64,000 nucleotides of DNA, taken from positions 930,001 through 994,000 of the forward strand of contig OZ252041.1 of NCBI GenBank assembly GCA_965247995.1, written 5' to 3'. Source of the DNA: JASLZO01 sp965247995. GTDB taxonomy: Bacteria > Chloroflexota > Dehalococcoidia > UBA6926. The position numbers and the translations under genes are program-made. The notes under the pieces are model-generated. The model did not search any database, was not told the origin of the DNA, and was given only the letters and a program-made list of their open reading frames with translations. Positions 43,078 through 51,788 of the stretch are shown here, in pieces (position 1 is the stretch's first letter; each line of letters begins with the position of its first letter).

Positions 43078-43626
43078 ATGCTGCAGGTCGTGGAACCGAA
43101 CCGGCGTCAGGCGTTACTGATCGAGTACGAGTTGCTCGATTCGTTCTGGACGCATCACCACCACTGGATTTGGCTATCCGGCCTGGTCCTGATTGGTCTG
43201 TCTATGTTGGGCATGACCTTCTTGCCGGTGGGACTGCATGCGAACCCAATACAAGTGGAGTTGGTCACGTTCGTCGCCGTGTTGGCAGGGGCGCTGATCG
43301 TGATCTGGTGGGGCTTGCTCCGGCAGATGTTGAACTCGCTGCAGGTTGTACAGCACCGCAAGCGAGAGATCGAGAAGGGGCTGGGCATGCGGATGGAGAT
43401 CTACATGAACCTGTCCCGTCGCGGCGGCAAGCGGCAGCGGGCGCGGCAACTGGCTCAAGAAGAGTCGGAAGACGATCCCGAGCTACGCGCCGACCTGGCG
43501 GACTTCATGCGGAACTCCCCGATGAAGCAGGGCCTCTTGCCGGGCGAAGAGTTCGCCTGGAACTTGGTGCCGATACTGTTCCTGGGCGCGTGGGCGGTCT
43601 TCTGGGGATTGGTCGTCTTCGCCTAA
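43078..43626 (+). CDS. Unknown membrane protein inside the pyr operon
   Basis: The 182-residue protein begins with a His-rich soluble segment (FWTHHHHWIW), two close transmembrane helices (about 32-50 and 60-80), a long charged cytoplasmic stretch (about 85-155) with many Arg/Lys then Glu/Asp, and a final hydrophobic helix (162-182). GGAGGAG precedes the ATG. It sits between carA and carB with the same direction. I do not recognise it; a role tied to pyrimidine supply is only suggested by position. Confidence 0.65.
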   Translation: MLQVVEPNRRQALLIEYELLDSFWTHHHHWIWLSGLVLIGLSMLGMTFLPVGLHANPIQVELVTFVAVLAGALIVIWWGLLRQMLNSLQVVQHRKREIEKGLGMRMEIYMNLSRRGGKRQRARQLAQEESEDDPELRADLADFMRNSPMKQGLLPGEEFAWNLVPILFLGAWAVFWGLVVFA

Positions 43627-43650
43627 CTCCTAGTTTCTGGGACAACGACG

Positions 43651-43708
43651 ACGCGCGGGGGGCGCAAACCGCCCCTCGCGCGTTCTTGTGTTCCGCGAGG
43701 GGCGGTTT
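43651..43708 (+). promoter_or_regulatory. Alternative hairpins controlling carB
   Basis: Three segments can form two mutually exclusive stems. Segment 43651-43663 pairs with 43671-43683 (13 bp, one G-U), and segment 43666-43680 pairs perfectly (15 bp) with 43694-43708. The second stem buries the carB Shine-Dalgarno (GAGGGGCGG, 43697-43705). The first stem is followed by TTCTTGT and may be a weak terminator. The layout resembles a translational or attenuation switch. No PyrR consensus is present. Confidence 0.6.
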
Positions 43709-46700
43709 GTGACGTCACTGCCGTACGCGCCCAGGAAGGTCTTGGTGATCGGTTCGGGGCCGATCGTCATCGGCCAAGCCGCGGAGTTCGACTACGCGGG
43801 GACGCAGGCGTGCAAGGCGCTGCGTGAGGAAGGCGTGGAATCCGTCCTCGTCAACTCCAATCCCGCAACGATCATGACCGACGAGGGCGTCGCTGACGCC
43901 GTATACATCGAGCCGCTGACGGTCGAGTCGGTGACGCGGATCATCGAGCGCGAGCGACCCGACGGCCTACTGCCGACGCTCGGCGGGCAGACTGGTTTGA
44001 ACCTGGCGGTCGACCTTGCCGAGGCGGGGGTACTCGATCGGTTCGGCGTCCGGCTGCTCGGGACCCCATTGGATACGATCCGGAAGGCGGAAGACCGATT
44101 GCTGTTCCGGCAGATGTTGCAGGAGCTCGGCGAACCGGTACCCGAGAGCGAGATTATCACGGACGTCGATCAAGCAGTGCGTTTGATCGACCGGCTCGGG
44201 CTGCCGCTGGTGGTGCGTCCCGCGTACACGCTGGGCGGTACCGGCGGTGGGATCGCACACACGCGGGACGAGGTCGAGACGCAGGTGGCCACGGGGATCG
44301 CGTACAGCCCCATTGGGCAGGTGTTGCTGGAGAAGAGCCTGATTGGGTGGAAGGAAATCGAGTACGAGGTGATGCGGGACGGGGCCGACACGTGCATCAC
44401 GGTCTGCAACATGGAGAACCTGGATGCGATGGGTGTCCACACCGGGGACAGCATCGTGACGGCGCCGAGCCAGACGCTCACGGACAAGGAGTACCAGATG
44501 CTCCGGTCGGCGAGCTTGCGGATCATCCGGGCGCTGGGGATCGAGGGTGGCTGCAACGTGCAGTTCGCGCTGGAGCCGCACCCAACGGTGGCGGAGAGTG
44601 GGCGGTTCGCCGGGTATGCAGACCAGAAGTACTACGTGATCGAGGTCAACCCGCGTGTGAGCCGGTCGTCCGCACTGGCGTCGAAGGCGACGGGATACCC
44701 GATTGCGCGTGTGGCCGCGAAGATCGCGGTCGGGCGCCGGTTGGACGAGATTCCCAACGCGGTAACGGAGAAGACGACGGCAGCGTTCGAGCCGGCGCTC
44801 GACTACTGCGTGGTCAAGATTCCGCGGTGGCCGTTCGACAAGTTCCCGTCCGGGGACCGTTCCCTGGGGACGCAGATGAAGGCGACGGGCGAGGTAATGG
44901 CGATCGACCGGACCTTTGAGGCGTCGCTGCAGAAAGCGATCCGTTCACTCGAGCTCACTGGAAGCGGTACGTTATGGGAGGACCCGGCCTGGACGCGGAG
45001 CGGAGCGGACGGGCCAGCTGACGGTGCAGACGCGCTTGCCGCGTTGCCGTTGCAACCGAACGATGTCCGGCTGTGGGGACTGTTGGCCGCCGTACGGCGT
45101 GGCGTTGAGCCCGAAGCAATCTCGGCGCGAACCGGGGTGGACCCGTGGTTCCTGCACCGGCTGGCGAACCTGGTGTCGATGGAGGGCCGACTCCTATCGG
45201 AGCCGTTGACGCGACGCTTGCTGCGAGACGCGAAACGGATGGGGTTTGGCGATTCGCAGATCGGCACGCTGGCGGACCGGTTGCCAGAGCAGGTGCGCGA
45301 GCAACGGCGTGAATGGGGCATCCGGCCGGTGTACAAGATGGTGGACACGTGCGCGGCCGAGTTCGAGGCAGCGACGCCGTATTTCTACAGCACGTACGAG
45401 GACGAGAATGAGGCGTTGCCGCTGGGACGGGCGTCGGCAGTGGTGATCGGCAGCGGGCCGATCCGGATTGGCCAGGGGATCGAGTTCGATTACTGCTCGG
45501 TCCACGCGGCGTGGGCGCTCCGCGAGGAGGGCATCGCGGGCGTGATGATCAACTCGAACCCCGAGACGGTGTCGACGGACTTCGACACGTCGGACCGACT
45601 GTACTTCGAGCCGTTGGATGAGGAGGGCGTTGCGAGCGTCATTGAGAACGAGGGTGGGTTACGCGAGGACGGGGAGCCGGAGGTGGAGTTGCCATCGACG
45701 GCGGCGCAGTTCGGCGGCCAGACCGCGATCAATCTGATCGCCGCATTGAACCGGCGCGGGTTCCGCATCCTGGGGACGACGCCGGACAGCGTGGACCGGG
45801 CCGAGAATCGGCAGCGCTTCGACGAGTTCGTGACGAAGATGGGGATCCCGCGGCCTCCGGGCGCTGGGGTGACGTCGATCGAGGACGCGCTCGCGGTGGC
45901 GAAGGCAGTCGGCTACCCAGTGCTGGTGCGGCCGAGCTACGTCCTGGGCGGGCGGGCGATGGAGATCGTCCATACGCCCGCCGAGTTGACCCAGTACGTG
46001 GTGACGTCGACAGAGTTCGGGCGCAAGCGGCCGGTCCAAGTCGACAAGTACATCGAGGGGAAAGAGGTCGAGGTCGATGCGGTGAGCGACGGCACGGACG
46101 TACTGATCCCGGGAATCATGGAGCACATCGAACGCGCCGGGGTGCATAGCGGGGACTCGATGGCGGTGTACCCGGGCGTGTCGCTGGCGGCAGAGGAAGA
46201 GGCGTCGATCGTCGACTACACGGTCCGGCTGGGGCGTGAGTTGGGGATCGTTGGTCTGATGAATATCCAGTACGTGGTGATGCCAGGAGATGCGGAGGAC
46301 GGGACGGCCTCGTCGACTGTGTATGTGCTCGAAGTGAACGCGCGGTCGAGCCGGACGGTGCCGTTCATCTCGAAGGTGACCGGCGTCCCGCTGGTGAACC
46401 TTGCGACGAAGGTCATGCGGGGCCGGACGCTGGCGGAGCTGGGATACAGCGGCGGGTTGTGGCCGAAACGCGATCTAGTGGCGGTGAAGGCGCCAGTGTC
46501 GTCGATGGCGAAACTCGTCGGAGTGGATACGTATTTGGGGCCGGAGATGAAATCGACGGGCGAGGTGATGGGCGTGGACGTGGCGCTCGCACCGGCACTG
46601 TTCAAGGCGCTGCAAGCAGCGGGCCTGATGATGCCGGCGTCAGGCGGGGTCTTGGTGAGCGTTGCCGACCGAGACAAACCGGAAGCGGTGCCGATAGTCC

Positions 46701-47074
46701 GAAAGCTGGCGGAGCACGGGTATCAGATCTACGCGACCGAAGGGACGGCGGCGATCATGGAGGCGGTGGGGGTGCCACTGGCCGGCGTACCCGGCAAGGT
46801 GAGCGACGGTGGACCCGCGACGACGGTTGATCTGATCCGTGGAGGAATGATCCACGGCGTGGTGAACACGATGACGGGACACCGGATGCCACTGCGGGAC
46901 GGATTTGAAATCCGGCGTGCGGCGACCGAGGCGGGGATCCCGTGTTACACGAGCTTGGACACCTTTCGCGTAGCAGTGGACGCGCTCGCGGGCGCCGGCG
47001 CCGGCCCGTCCGACGGGTCCAGCTATACGATCCGCCGGTTGCAGGAGTACGTGGCGGGGCTGGCTGAGTCGTGA
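43709..47074 (+). CDS. carB: Carbamoyl-phosphate synthase large subunit
   Basis: The 1121-residue subunit makes carbamoyl phosphate from bicarbonate, ammonia and two ATP. Both ATP-grasp halves are complete: each starts with the KVLVIGSGP or AVVIGSGPIRIGQGIEFDYC motif, and the TLGGTGGG and VLGGRAME loops are seen. The C-terminal MGS-like allosteric domain ends the protein. The GTG at 43709 follows GAGGGGCGG; a TTG at 43688 would fall inside the hairpin region. The stop overlaps pyrK (GTGA). Confidence 0.95.
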   Translation: MTSLPYAPRKVLVIGSGPIVIGQAAEFDYAGTQACKALREEGVESVLVNSNPATIMTDEGVADAVYIEPLTVESVTRIIERERPDGLLPTLGGQTGLNLAVDLAEAGVLDRFGVRLLGTPLDTIRKAEDRLLFRQMLQELGEPVPESEIITDVDQAVRLIDRLGLPLVVRPAYTLGGTGGGIAHTRDEVETQVATGIAYSPIGQVLLEKSLIGWKEIEYEVMRDGADTCITVCNMENLDAMGVHTGDSIVTAPSQTLTDKEYQMLRSASLRIIRALGIEGGCNVQFALEPHPTVAESGRFAGYADQKYYVIEVNPRVSRSSALASKATGYPIARVAAKIAVGRRLDEIPNAVTEKTTAAFEPALDYCVVKIPRWPFDKFPSGDRSLGTQMKATGEVMAIDRTFEASLQKAIRSLELTGSGTLWEDPAWTRSGADGPADGADALAALPLQPNDVRLWGLLAAVRRGVEPEAISARTGVDPWFLHRLANLVSMEGRLLSEPLTRRLLRDAKRMGFGDSQIGTLADRLPEQVREQRREWGIRPVYKMVDTCAAEFEAATPYFYSTYEDENEALPLGRASAVVIGSGPIRIGQGIEFDYCSVHAAWALREEGIAGVMINSNPETVSTDFDTSDRLYFEPLDEEGVASVIENEGGLREDGEPEVELPSTAAQFGGQTAINLIAALNRRGFRILGTTPDSVDRAENRQRFDEFVTKMGIPRPPGAGVTSIEDALAVAKAVGYPVLVRPSYVLGGRAMEIVHTPAELTQYVVTSTEFGRKRPVQVDKYIEGKEVEVDAVSDGTDVLIPGIMEHIERAGVHSGDSMAVYPGVSLAAEEEASIVDYTVRLGRELGIVGLMNIQYVVMPGDAEDGTASSTVYVLEVNARSSRTVPFISKVTGVPLVNLATKVMRGRTLAELGYSGGLWPKRDLVAVKAPVSSMAKLVGVDTYLGPEMKSTGEVMGVDVALAPALFKALQAAGLMMPASGGVLVSVADRDKPEAVPIVRKLAEHGYQIYATEGTAAIMEAVGVPLAGVPGKVSDGGPATTVDLIRGGMIHGVVNTMTGHRMPLRDGFEIRRAATEAGIPCYTSLDTFRVAVDALAGAGAGPSDGSSYTIRRLQEYVAGLAES

Positions 47075-47895
47075 CGCAGGCGGCGCCACGGGTGCTTCGG
47101 GCAGAGGTCGTCCAGGCGGAAGAAGTCGCCCAGGAGTTGTTCCTGATCCGCCTGTACGCGCCCGAGTTGGCAAGGAGTTCCTCACCGGGGCAGTTCGTGA
47201 TGGTGCAAGTTACCGCGTCGCTGGAGCGGGCGGTGCCGACCTTTTTCTTGCGACGCCCTCTGGCACTGCACGGAATCGACCCTGCGGGAGCATGGGTTTC
47301 GTTGCTGTTCCAAGCGCACGGAGGCGGCACCAGGCACCTATCCGGGATCGCGGAGGGCGCGTCTCTGGACGTGTTCGGCCCGTTAGGTTCGCCGGTCGAG
47401 CTGGATGAGCCGGGTTCGACGGTGGTATTTGTCGCTGGGGGGCTTGGTATTGCGTCGGTGACATCGTTGATCGATGTGGGCGCTGAACGGGATTGGAAGA
47501 TGACGCTGCTGGCGGGTGCGCGGAACGCGTGGCGCCTGTATCCGTCACGGTTGTTGCCCGGCGCGGTTATCGAAAAGACCGCGACCGACGACGGGTCGGC
47601 GGGGGTGCGGGCCCCGGTGACGCACTTGTTGATCGACGAACAGGCGGGGGTTGACCGCGTGATTGCGTGCGGTCCGACGGGGATGTTCCGTGCGTTGGCG
47701 CGCATGCGATTGGAGGGCACGCTGACCGCACCGACGACTCTCCTGTTGGAGAGCCGGATGGGGTGTGGGTTCGGGATTTGCCATGGCTGCGCGGTGGCGA
47801 CCGACCAGGGCTCGCGGTTGGTGTGTACGGAGGGGCCGGCGTTCGACATCGACGAAATCGACTGGAATAATGCGGCGCTGGCGCCAGGTTTGTGA
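47071..47895 (+). CDS. pyrK: Dihydroorotate dehydrogenase electron-transfer subunit
   Basis: The 274-residue protein has a ferredoxin-reductase-like FAD/NAD domain and the PyrK [2Fe-2S] motif with C232, C237, C240 (MGCGFGICHGC) and C252 (VCTEGPAF). In class 1B dihydroorotate dehydrogenases it passes electrons from PyrD to NAD. GTG start overlaps the carB stop. No pyrD follows in this operon; the next gene is unrelated, so the catalytic subunit must be elsewhere. Confidence 0.92.
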   Translation: MTQAAPRVLRAEVVQAEEVAQELFLIRLYAPELARSSSPGQFVMVQVTASLERAVPTFFLRRPLALHGIDPAGAWVSLLFQAHGGGTRHLSGIAEGASLDVFGPLGSPVELDEPGSTVVFVAGGLGIASVTSLIDVGAERDWKMTLLAGARNAWRLYPSRLLPGAVIEKTATDDGSAGVRAPVTHLLIDEQAGVDRVIACGPTGMFRALARMRLEGTLTAPTTLLLESRMGCGFGICHGCAVATDQGSRLVCTEGPAFDIDEIDWNNAALAPGL

Positions 47896-47950
47896 CGTAA
47901 GGCACAATAGGCACGCGCCGGATCGGTATTGAAGGGAGGTCGAGCGAAGC

Positions 47951-48370
47951 ATGCCAGTGGAGTTGCGCACACTACACGTCGAAAGCAATGGGCGAGGCGG
48001 CTTCACCGATCTGACGGAACGGGTAACGGACGAGGTCCGGGAGACAGGGTTGGACTCCGGGACCGTGACGGTATTCGTCAAACACACAACAGCGGCCGTG
48101 ACGATTATCGAGGTGGAGCCGGGGCTGTTGGAAGACTACGAGCAGTTCTGGGACCGACTCGCGCCGCGCGAAGCTCCGTATCGGCACCACCTGGTACCAG
48201 GTGAGGATAACGGCCACGCGCACGTACGGGCGTCGACGTTGGGGCCCTCGCTGGTTGTGCCGTTCGTGGACCAGTGCATGACGTTGGGGACGTGGCAGCG
48301 TTTGGTGATGATGGACTTCGACACGACGCCGCGGACGCGGGAGGTCGTGCTCCAGGTGATGGGAAAGTAG
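47951..48370 (+). CDS. YjbQ (UPF0047) family protein
   Basis: The 139-residue protein matches the YjbQ fold, with family motifs VFVKHTTAAVTI, HAHVRASTLG and 'LGTWQRLVMMDFD'. Members show weak thiamine-phosphate synthase activity, but the true role is unclear. GGGAGG lies 13 nt before the ATG. Last plus-strand gene of this segment; a strong terminator follows. Confidence 0.9.
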   Translation: MPVELRTLHVESNGRGGFTDLTERVTDEVRETGLDSGTVTVFVKHTTAAVTIIEVEPGLLEDYEQFWDRLAPREAPYRHHLVPGEDNGHAHVRASTLGPSLVVPFVDQCMTLGTWQRLVMMDFDTTPRTREVVLQVMGK

Positions 48371-48394
48371 CAAGATCCGGGCATCGCAGTGGAG

Positions 48395-48436
48395 AAGCGC
48401 CCCCTCCGGCCTATTGCCGGAGGGGGCGCTTTCTTG
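48395..48436. terminator. Bidirectional terminator
   Basis: A perfect 15-bp stem (48395-48409 / 48417-48431) with a 7-nt loop, followed by TCTTGTT on the plus strand, lies between the convergent YjbQ and nitronate monooxygenase genes. It can serve both transcripts. Confidence 0.85.
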
Positions 48437-48451
48437 TTCGGCCTGTTGACT

Positions 48452-49585
48452 CTAGTTGAGGTGCGTTTGAAGGTAGCCGATGCGCTCCTCGGCCTCGTCA
48501 ACCATCCCCATGAGGATGTCGCGTGCCGGCTTGCGTTCGCTCAGCATGCCGCCGATCTGGCCGGCGGGATTCCCGATCAAGTCGAGACGCCCGGCTTCGC
48601 GGGCGGCGCGGGTGAACGGCTCCTGGATGAGGCCCTGGAGCGGCATCGGGAGCGCCTCTAGCCCGGAGGATGACCACTTCTCCTTGATGACGTTCTGGAA
48701 GCTCCGTTGCTGCTTCCCAGACGAGAACTTGCTCAGTGTGAACTGATCCGAGCGGCCACCGAGGATCTGCTCCTGGTGCGCGTCCGGGATGTTGTTCTCC
48801 TCTGCGACCAGGAACGCAGTGCCGACCCACACGCCTTGAGCGCCGAGGGCCAAGGCGGAGGCGACGTGGCGGCCACTGCCGATACCACCGGCCGCGAGGA
48901 CTGGGCGGGGCTTCACGGCATCCACGATCTGCGGAACCAGGACAAAGGTCGAGATGTTGCCGGTATGGCCACCGGCCTCGGTGCCCTGTGCGGTGATAAT
49001 GTCGACGTCAGCGGCGACGTGGCGCGCGGCGTGACGGACAGCGCCACACATGCCGATGAACTTCGTCCCTTGCGCGTGCCCCCGCTCGGTGAACCAAGTG
49101 GGGGGTTCGCCGGTCGCCGCGGCAAAGACCGGGACGTCGTTGTCCAAGATCACCTCGATCTTCCTGTTCAGAAGATCGGTCGACATGGGCTCTGCTTCTT
49201 TGATCTGGGCCGGTCCGAGGTTGTGTTCGTCCATGAGTTCCTGGACGACGGCGACGTGGCCGGGGTACTGGCTGGAGACCTGTTGGTACAACTCCCGGTT
49301 GCTGGTCGCGGTGACCTCGGCTCGGGTGGCCGGGAGGAGGAAGTCGACGCCGTACGGGAGGTCGCCGATCTGGCGCTTGAGTTCCTTGATGCCGACGTCG
49401 AGGTCTTCGACGGTGGCGAAGTTGTCTCCTAAGACCCCCAGGCCGCCGGCCTTCGAGACCTCGGCGACCAGCTTGATCGGGGTGGGCGCCGTTTCCTGCG
49501 TTCCGCCGACGGCCATGCCAGCGAGGATGATCGGGTACTCGATGCCCAGCTCATCGCAGAGCGGTGTGCGTAGCTTGCTTGCCAT
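48452..49585 (-). CDS. Nitronate monooxygenase-like FMN protein (copy 1)
   Basis: The 377-residue protein is a TIM-barrel flavoprotein of the nitronate monooxygenase / FabK-like family. It has 'PIILAGMA' at the start, 'QGTEAGGHTG' at the active His, and the phosphate-binding 'AAGGIGSGRHVASALALGA'. The ATG has AAGGAG 9 nt upstream. The C-terminus has a family extension of about 80 residues. It is the downstream member of a minus-strand tandem pair. Natural substrate unknown. Confidence 0.85.
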   Translation of the reverse strand: MASKLRTPLCDELGIEYPIILAGMAVGGTQETAPTPIKLVAEVSKAGGLGVLGDNFATVEDLDVGIKELKRQIGDLPYGVDFLLPATRAEVTATSNRELYQQVSSQYPGHVAVVQELMDEHNLGPAQIKEAEPMSTDLLNRKIEVILDNDVPVFAAATGEPPTWFTERGHAQGTKFIGMCGAVRHAARHVAADVDIITAQGTEAGGHTGNISTFVLVPQIVDAVKPRPVLAAGGIGSGRHVASALALGAQGVWVGTAFLVAEENNIPDAHQEQILGGRSDQFTLSKFSSGKQQRSFQNVIKEKWSSSGLEALPMPLQGLIQEPFTRAAREAGRLDLIGNPAGQIGGMLSERKPARDILMGMVDEAEERIGYLQTHLN

Positions 49586-49632
49586 TCGTTCGTCTCCTTC
49601 GTGCGCGTTGTGGGTGCTTGGAACAGCGGGTG

Positions 49633-50757
49633 CTAGCTGACGAAGCTCTTCATTCCGGCGATGGTCTCTTCCGCTTCGGCGACCATCTCGAGCAGAATCT
49701 CCCGCGCGGGGCGCTTCTTGGTGAGCAAGCCGCCGACCTGGCCTCCAGATGCGGAGTCGATCTCCCAATTCGCGGCCTGGCGAGCGCCCTCGTTGAGGGG
49801 TTCGACCAGGATGCCTTGGAGGGGCATGGGAAGCGGTTGGAGGCCCGACTTCTCCCACTCTTCCTTGATGGGGCTCTTGTAGCCACGGGCCTGCTTGCCC
49901 GTGCCGTACTTGCTGGTGGTGAAGTCCTCGGAGCGGCCGCCAAGGATTTGGTCTTGGTGCTGGTCGGGGATATCGTTCTCTTCCGAAACAAGGAACGCAC
50001 TCCCACACCAGACGGCCTGCGCGCCGAGCGCGAGCGCCGCGGCGACTTGCCGACCGGAACCGATGCCACCGGCGGCCATGACCGGTATGGGCGCGATCGC
50101 GTCGACGACCTGCGGGACCAGCGGGAACGTGGCGATGTTGCCGGTGTGCCCGCCGGCCTCGGTCCCCTGTGCGCCGACGAAGTCGACACCGGCCGCCTTC
50201 TGCCGGGCGGCGTGGCGCGGTGCGCCGACCATTCCGCCCACTTTCATCCCTTGATCGCGAGCCATCGGGACGACCCAAGACGGGTCGCCGAGGCCGGCGA
50301 CGAAGATCGGGACTTTGTGGTCGAGGACGACGTCGAACTGTTTGTGCAGTTGTTCCGAGGTCATCGCGGGTTCATCGCCCTTGAGATCGACCTCCGGGAT
50401 GTTGTACTTCTCCATGAGCCCGCGGACGAAGGCGACGTGCTCTGGGTACTCGCTCTCGATGCGGGTGCGCATCTGCGCCTTGGTCTGGACTTGCATCTCG
50501 GCCATGGTCGCCGGGAGCAGGAGGTCGATCCCGAAGGGACCGGAACTCAACTTACGGAACTCGCGGATGCACCAGTCGATGGTCTCCGGTTTCCGGGATC
50601 CACAACCCATGACGCCGAGGCCGCCCGCGTTGGTCACGGCTGCGGCCAGCCTTGGTGGGCTGGGCATTCGGTCGTCCGCGCCGAGCGACATCCCCGCGAG
50701 GATGACGGGATGCTCGATGCCGAGCATGTCAGACATAGGTGTGCGTAATCCGGCCAT
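49633..50757 (-). CDS. Nitronate monooxygenase-like FMN protein (copy 2)
   Basis: The 374-residue protein is a close paralogue of copy 1 with the same landmarks: 'PVILAGMSLG', 'QGTEAGGHTGN' and 'AAGGIGSGRQVAAALALGAQ'. It starts at the ATG at 50757 after a G-run. 47 nt separate it from copy 1, so both are probably co-transcribed. Duplicated members of this superfamily are common in SAR202-type genomes. Substrate unknown. Confidence 0.85.
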   Translation of the reverse strand: MAGLRTPMSDMLGIEHPVILAGMSLGADDRMPSPPRLAAAVTNAGGLGVMGCGSRKPETIDWCIREFRKLSSGPFGIDLLLPATMAEMQVQTKAQMRTRIESEYPEHVAFVRGLMEKYNIPEVDLKGDEPAMTSEQLHKQFDVVLDHKVPIFVAGLGDPSWVVPMARDQGMKVGGMVGAPRHAARQKAAGVDFVGAQGTEAGGHTGNIATFPLVPQVVDAIAPIPVMAAGGIGSGRQVAAALALGAQAVWCGSAFLVSEENDIPDQHQDQILGGRSEDFTTSKYGTGKQARGYKSPIKEEWEKSGLQPLPMPLQGILVEPLNEGARQAANWEIDSASGGQVGGLLTKKRPAREILLEMVAEAEETIAGMKSFVS

Positions 50758-50865
50758 GACTGTCCCCCCTGAACCCGTCAGATAGCCCAATAAAGAGTCA
50801 TCGTAGACCCGAGGCGGGGGCGCCGCAACCGGCGCGAGAACGACGGCGGCGGATAGACTGGGGCC

Positions 50866-51675
50866 ATGTACCCGTTTGCGAGGTTGTTTGGGTCAGCCCG
50901 TCCGTTGATCGGGATGGTGCACCTGTTGCCGCTGCCCGGGTCCCCTCGGTGGGGCGGGAGCATGGAGGCGGTGATCGCAACTGCGACACGAGATGCTGGG
51001 GTCCTCGCCGACGAAGGGATCGACGGGATGATCATCGAGAACTTCGGAGACACACCGTTCACGCGGGGACGGGTCGAAGCGGTGACGGTTGCGGCGATGG
51101 CGGTGGCGATTGCCGCCGTGCGTGACGCCGCTCCGGAGACAGCGATCGGGATCAACGTCCTTCGGGCGGACACGCGTTCGGCGTTGGCGTTGGCTGTGGT
51201 GACCGGGGCACAGTTCGTGCGGACGAACCTCCTGACGGGGGCACTGGTGACGGACCAGGGTGTGATATCGAGCGACGCGTACGAGGCGTTGCGGGAGCGT
51301 CGGTCGCTGGGGGCCGAGGTTTCGTTGCTCGCGGATGTGCTGAGCAAACACGCGGCGCCCATTGGGATTGGGACGACGATCGAGCTGGAGGCGCACGCAG
51401 CGGCGTACCGTGGATTGGCAGACGGACTGATCGTGAGTGGGGATGAGACAGGTGTGTCCGCGGAGGTGTCTGACCTCCAGCGCGTCCGCGAGGCGGTCCC
51501 GGACCGGCCGGTGTTGATCGGCAGCGGCCTGAGCGAGGCGAACCTGAACGAGCTGCTGCCGCTCTCGAACGGGGCGATCCTGGGGACTGCGCTCAAGGTT
51601 GACGGCGTGACCGAGAACCCGGTTGACGCAGAGAGAGTCCGGCGCATCGTGGCGTTGGCGCACCAGATCGGCTGA
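50866..51675 (+). CDS. BtpA family protein
   Basis: The 269-residue TIM-barrel protein matches the BtpA/SgcQ family: 'PLIGMVHLLPLPGSPRWGG' (split across the first strand), 'GIDGMIIENFGDTPF', 'FVRTNLLTGALVTDQG' and 'VLIGSGLSEANLNELLPL'. In cyanobacteria BtpA is linked to photosystem I, but bacterial homologues elsewhere have unknown roles. It is a free-standing gene 191 nt before prfA. Confidence 0.85.
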   Translation: MYPFARLFGSARPLIGMVHLLPLPGSPRWGGSMEAVIATATRDAGVLADEGIDGMIIENFGDTPFTRGRVEAVTVAAMAVAIAAVRDAAPETAIGINVLRADTRSALALAVVTGAQFVRTNLLTGALVTDQGVISSDAYEALRERRSLGAEVSLLADVLSKHAAPIGIGTTIELEAHAAAYRGLADGLIVSGDETGVSAEVSDLQRVREAVPDRPVLIGSGLSEANLNELLPLSNGAILGTALKVDGVTENPVDAERVRRIVALAHQIG

Positions 51676-51773
51676 CAGGCCGGTCCACCCGCGTCAGTCC
51701 GGACGATAGCCCCAGGTCTTGCCGATGGGGGGCCGTGCGGTCTGGTTGAGGGCGCTCATCCGGGGGGTCTCCG

Positions 51774-51779
51774 TATACT
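51774..51779 (+). promoter_or_regulatory. -10 hexamer close to prfA start
   Basis: TATACT lies 9 nt before the first ATG of prfA, and no Shine-Dalgarno lies between. A good -35 at standard spacing is not visible (TTGAGG at 51746 is 22 nt away), so this is tentative. Confidence 0.3.
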
Positions 51780-51788
51780 GAGCCGGCT

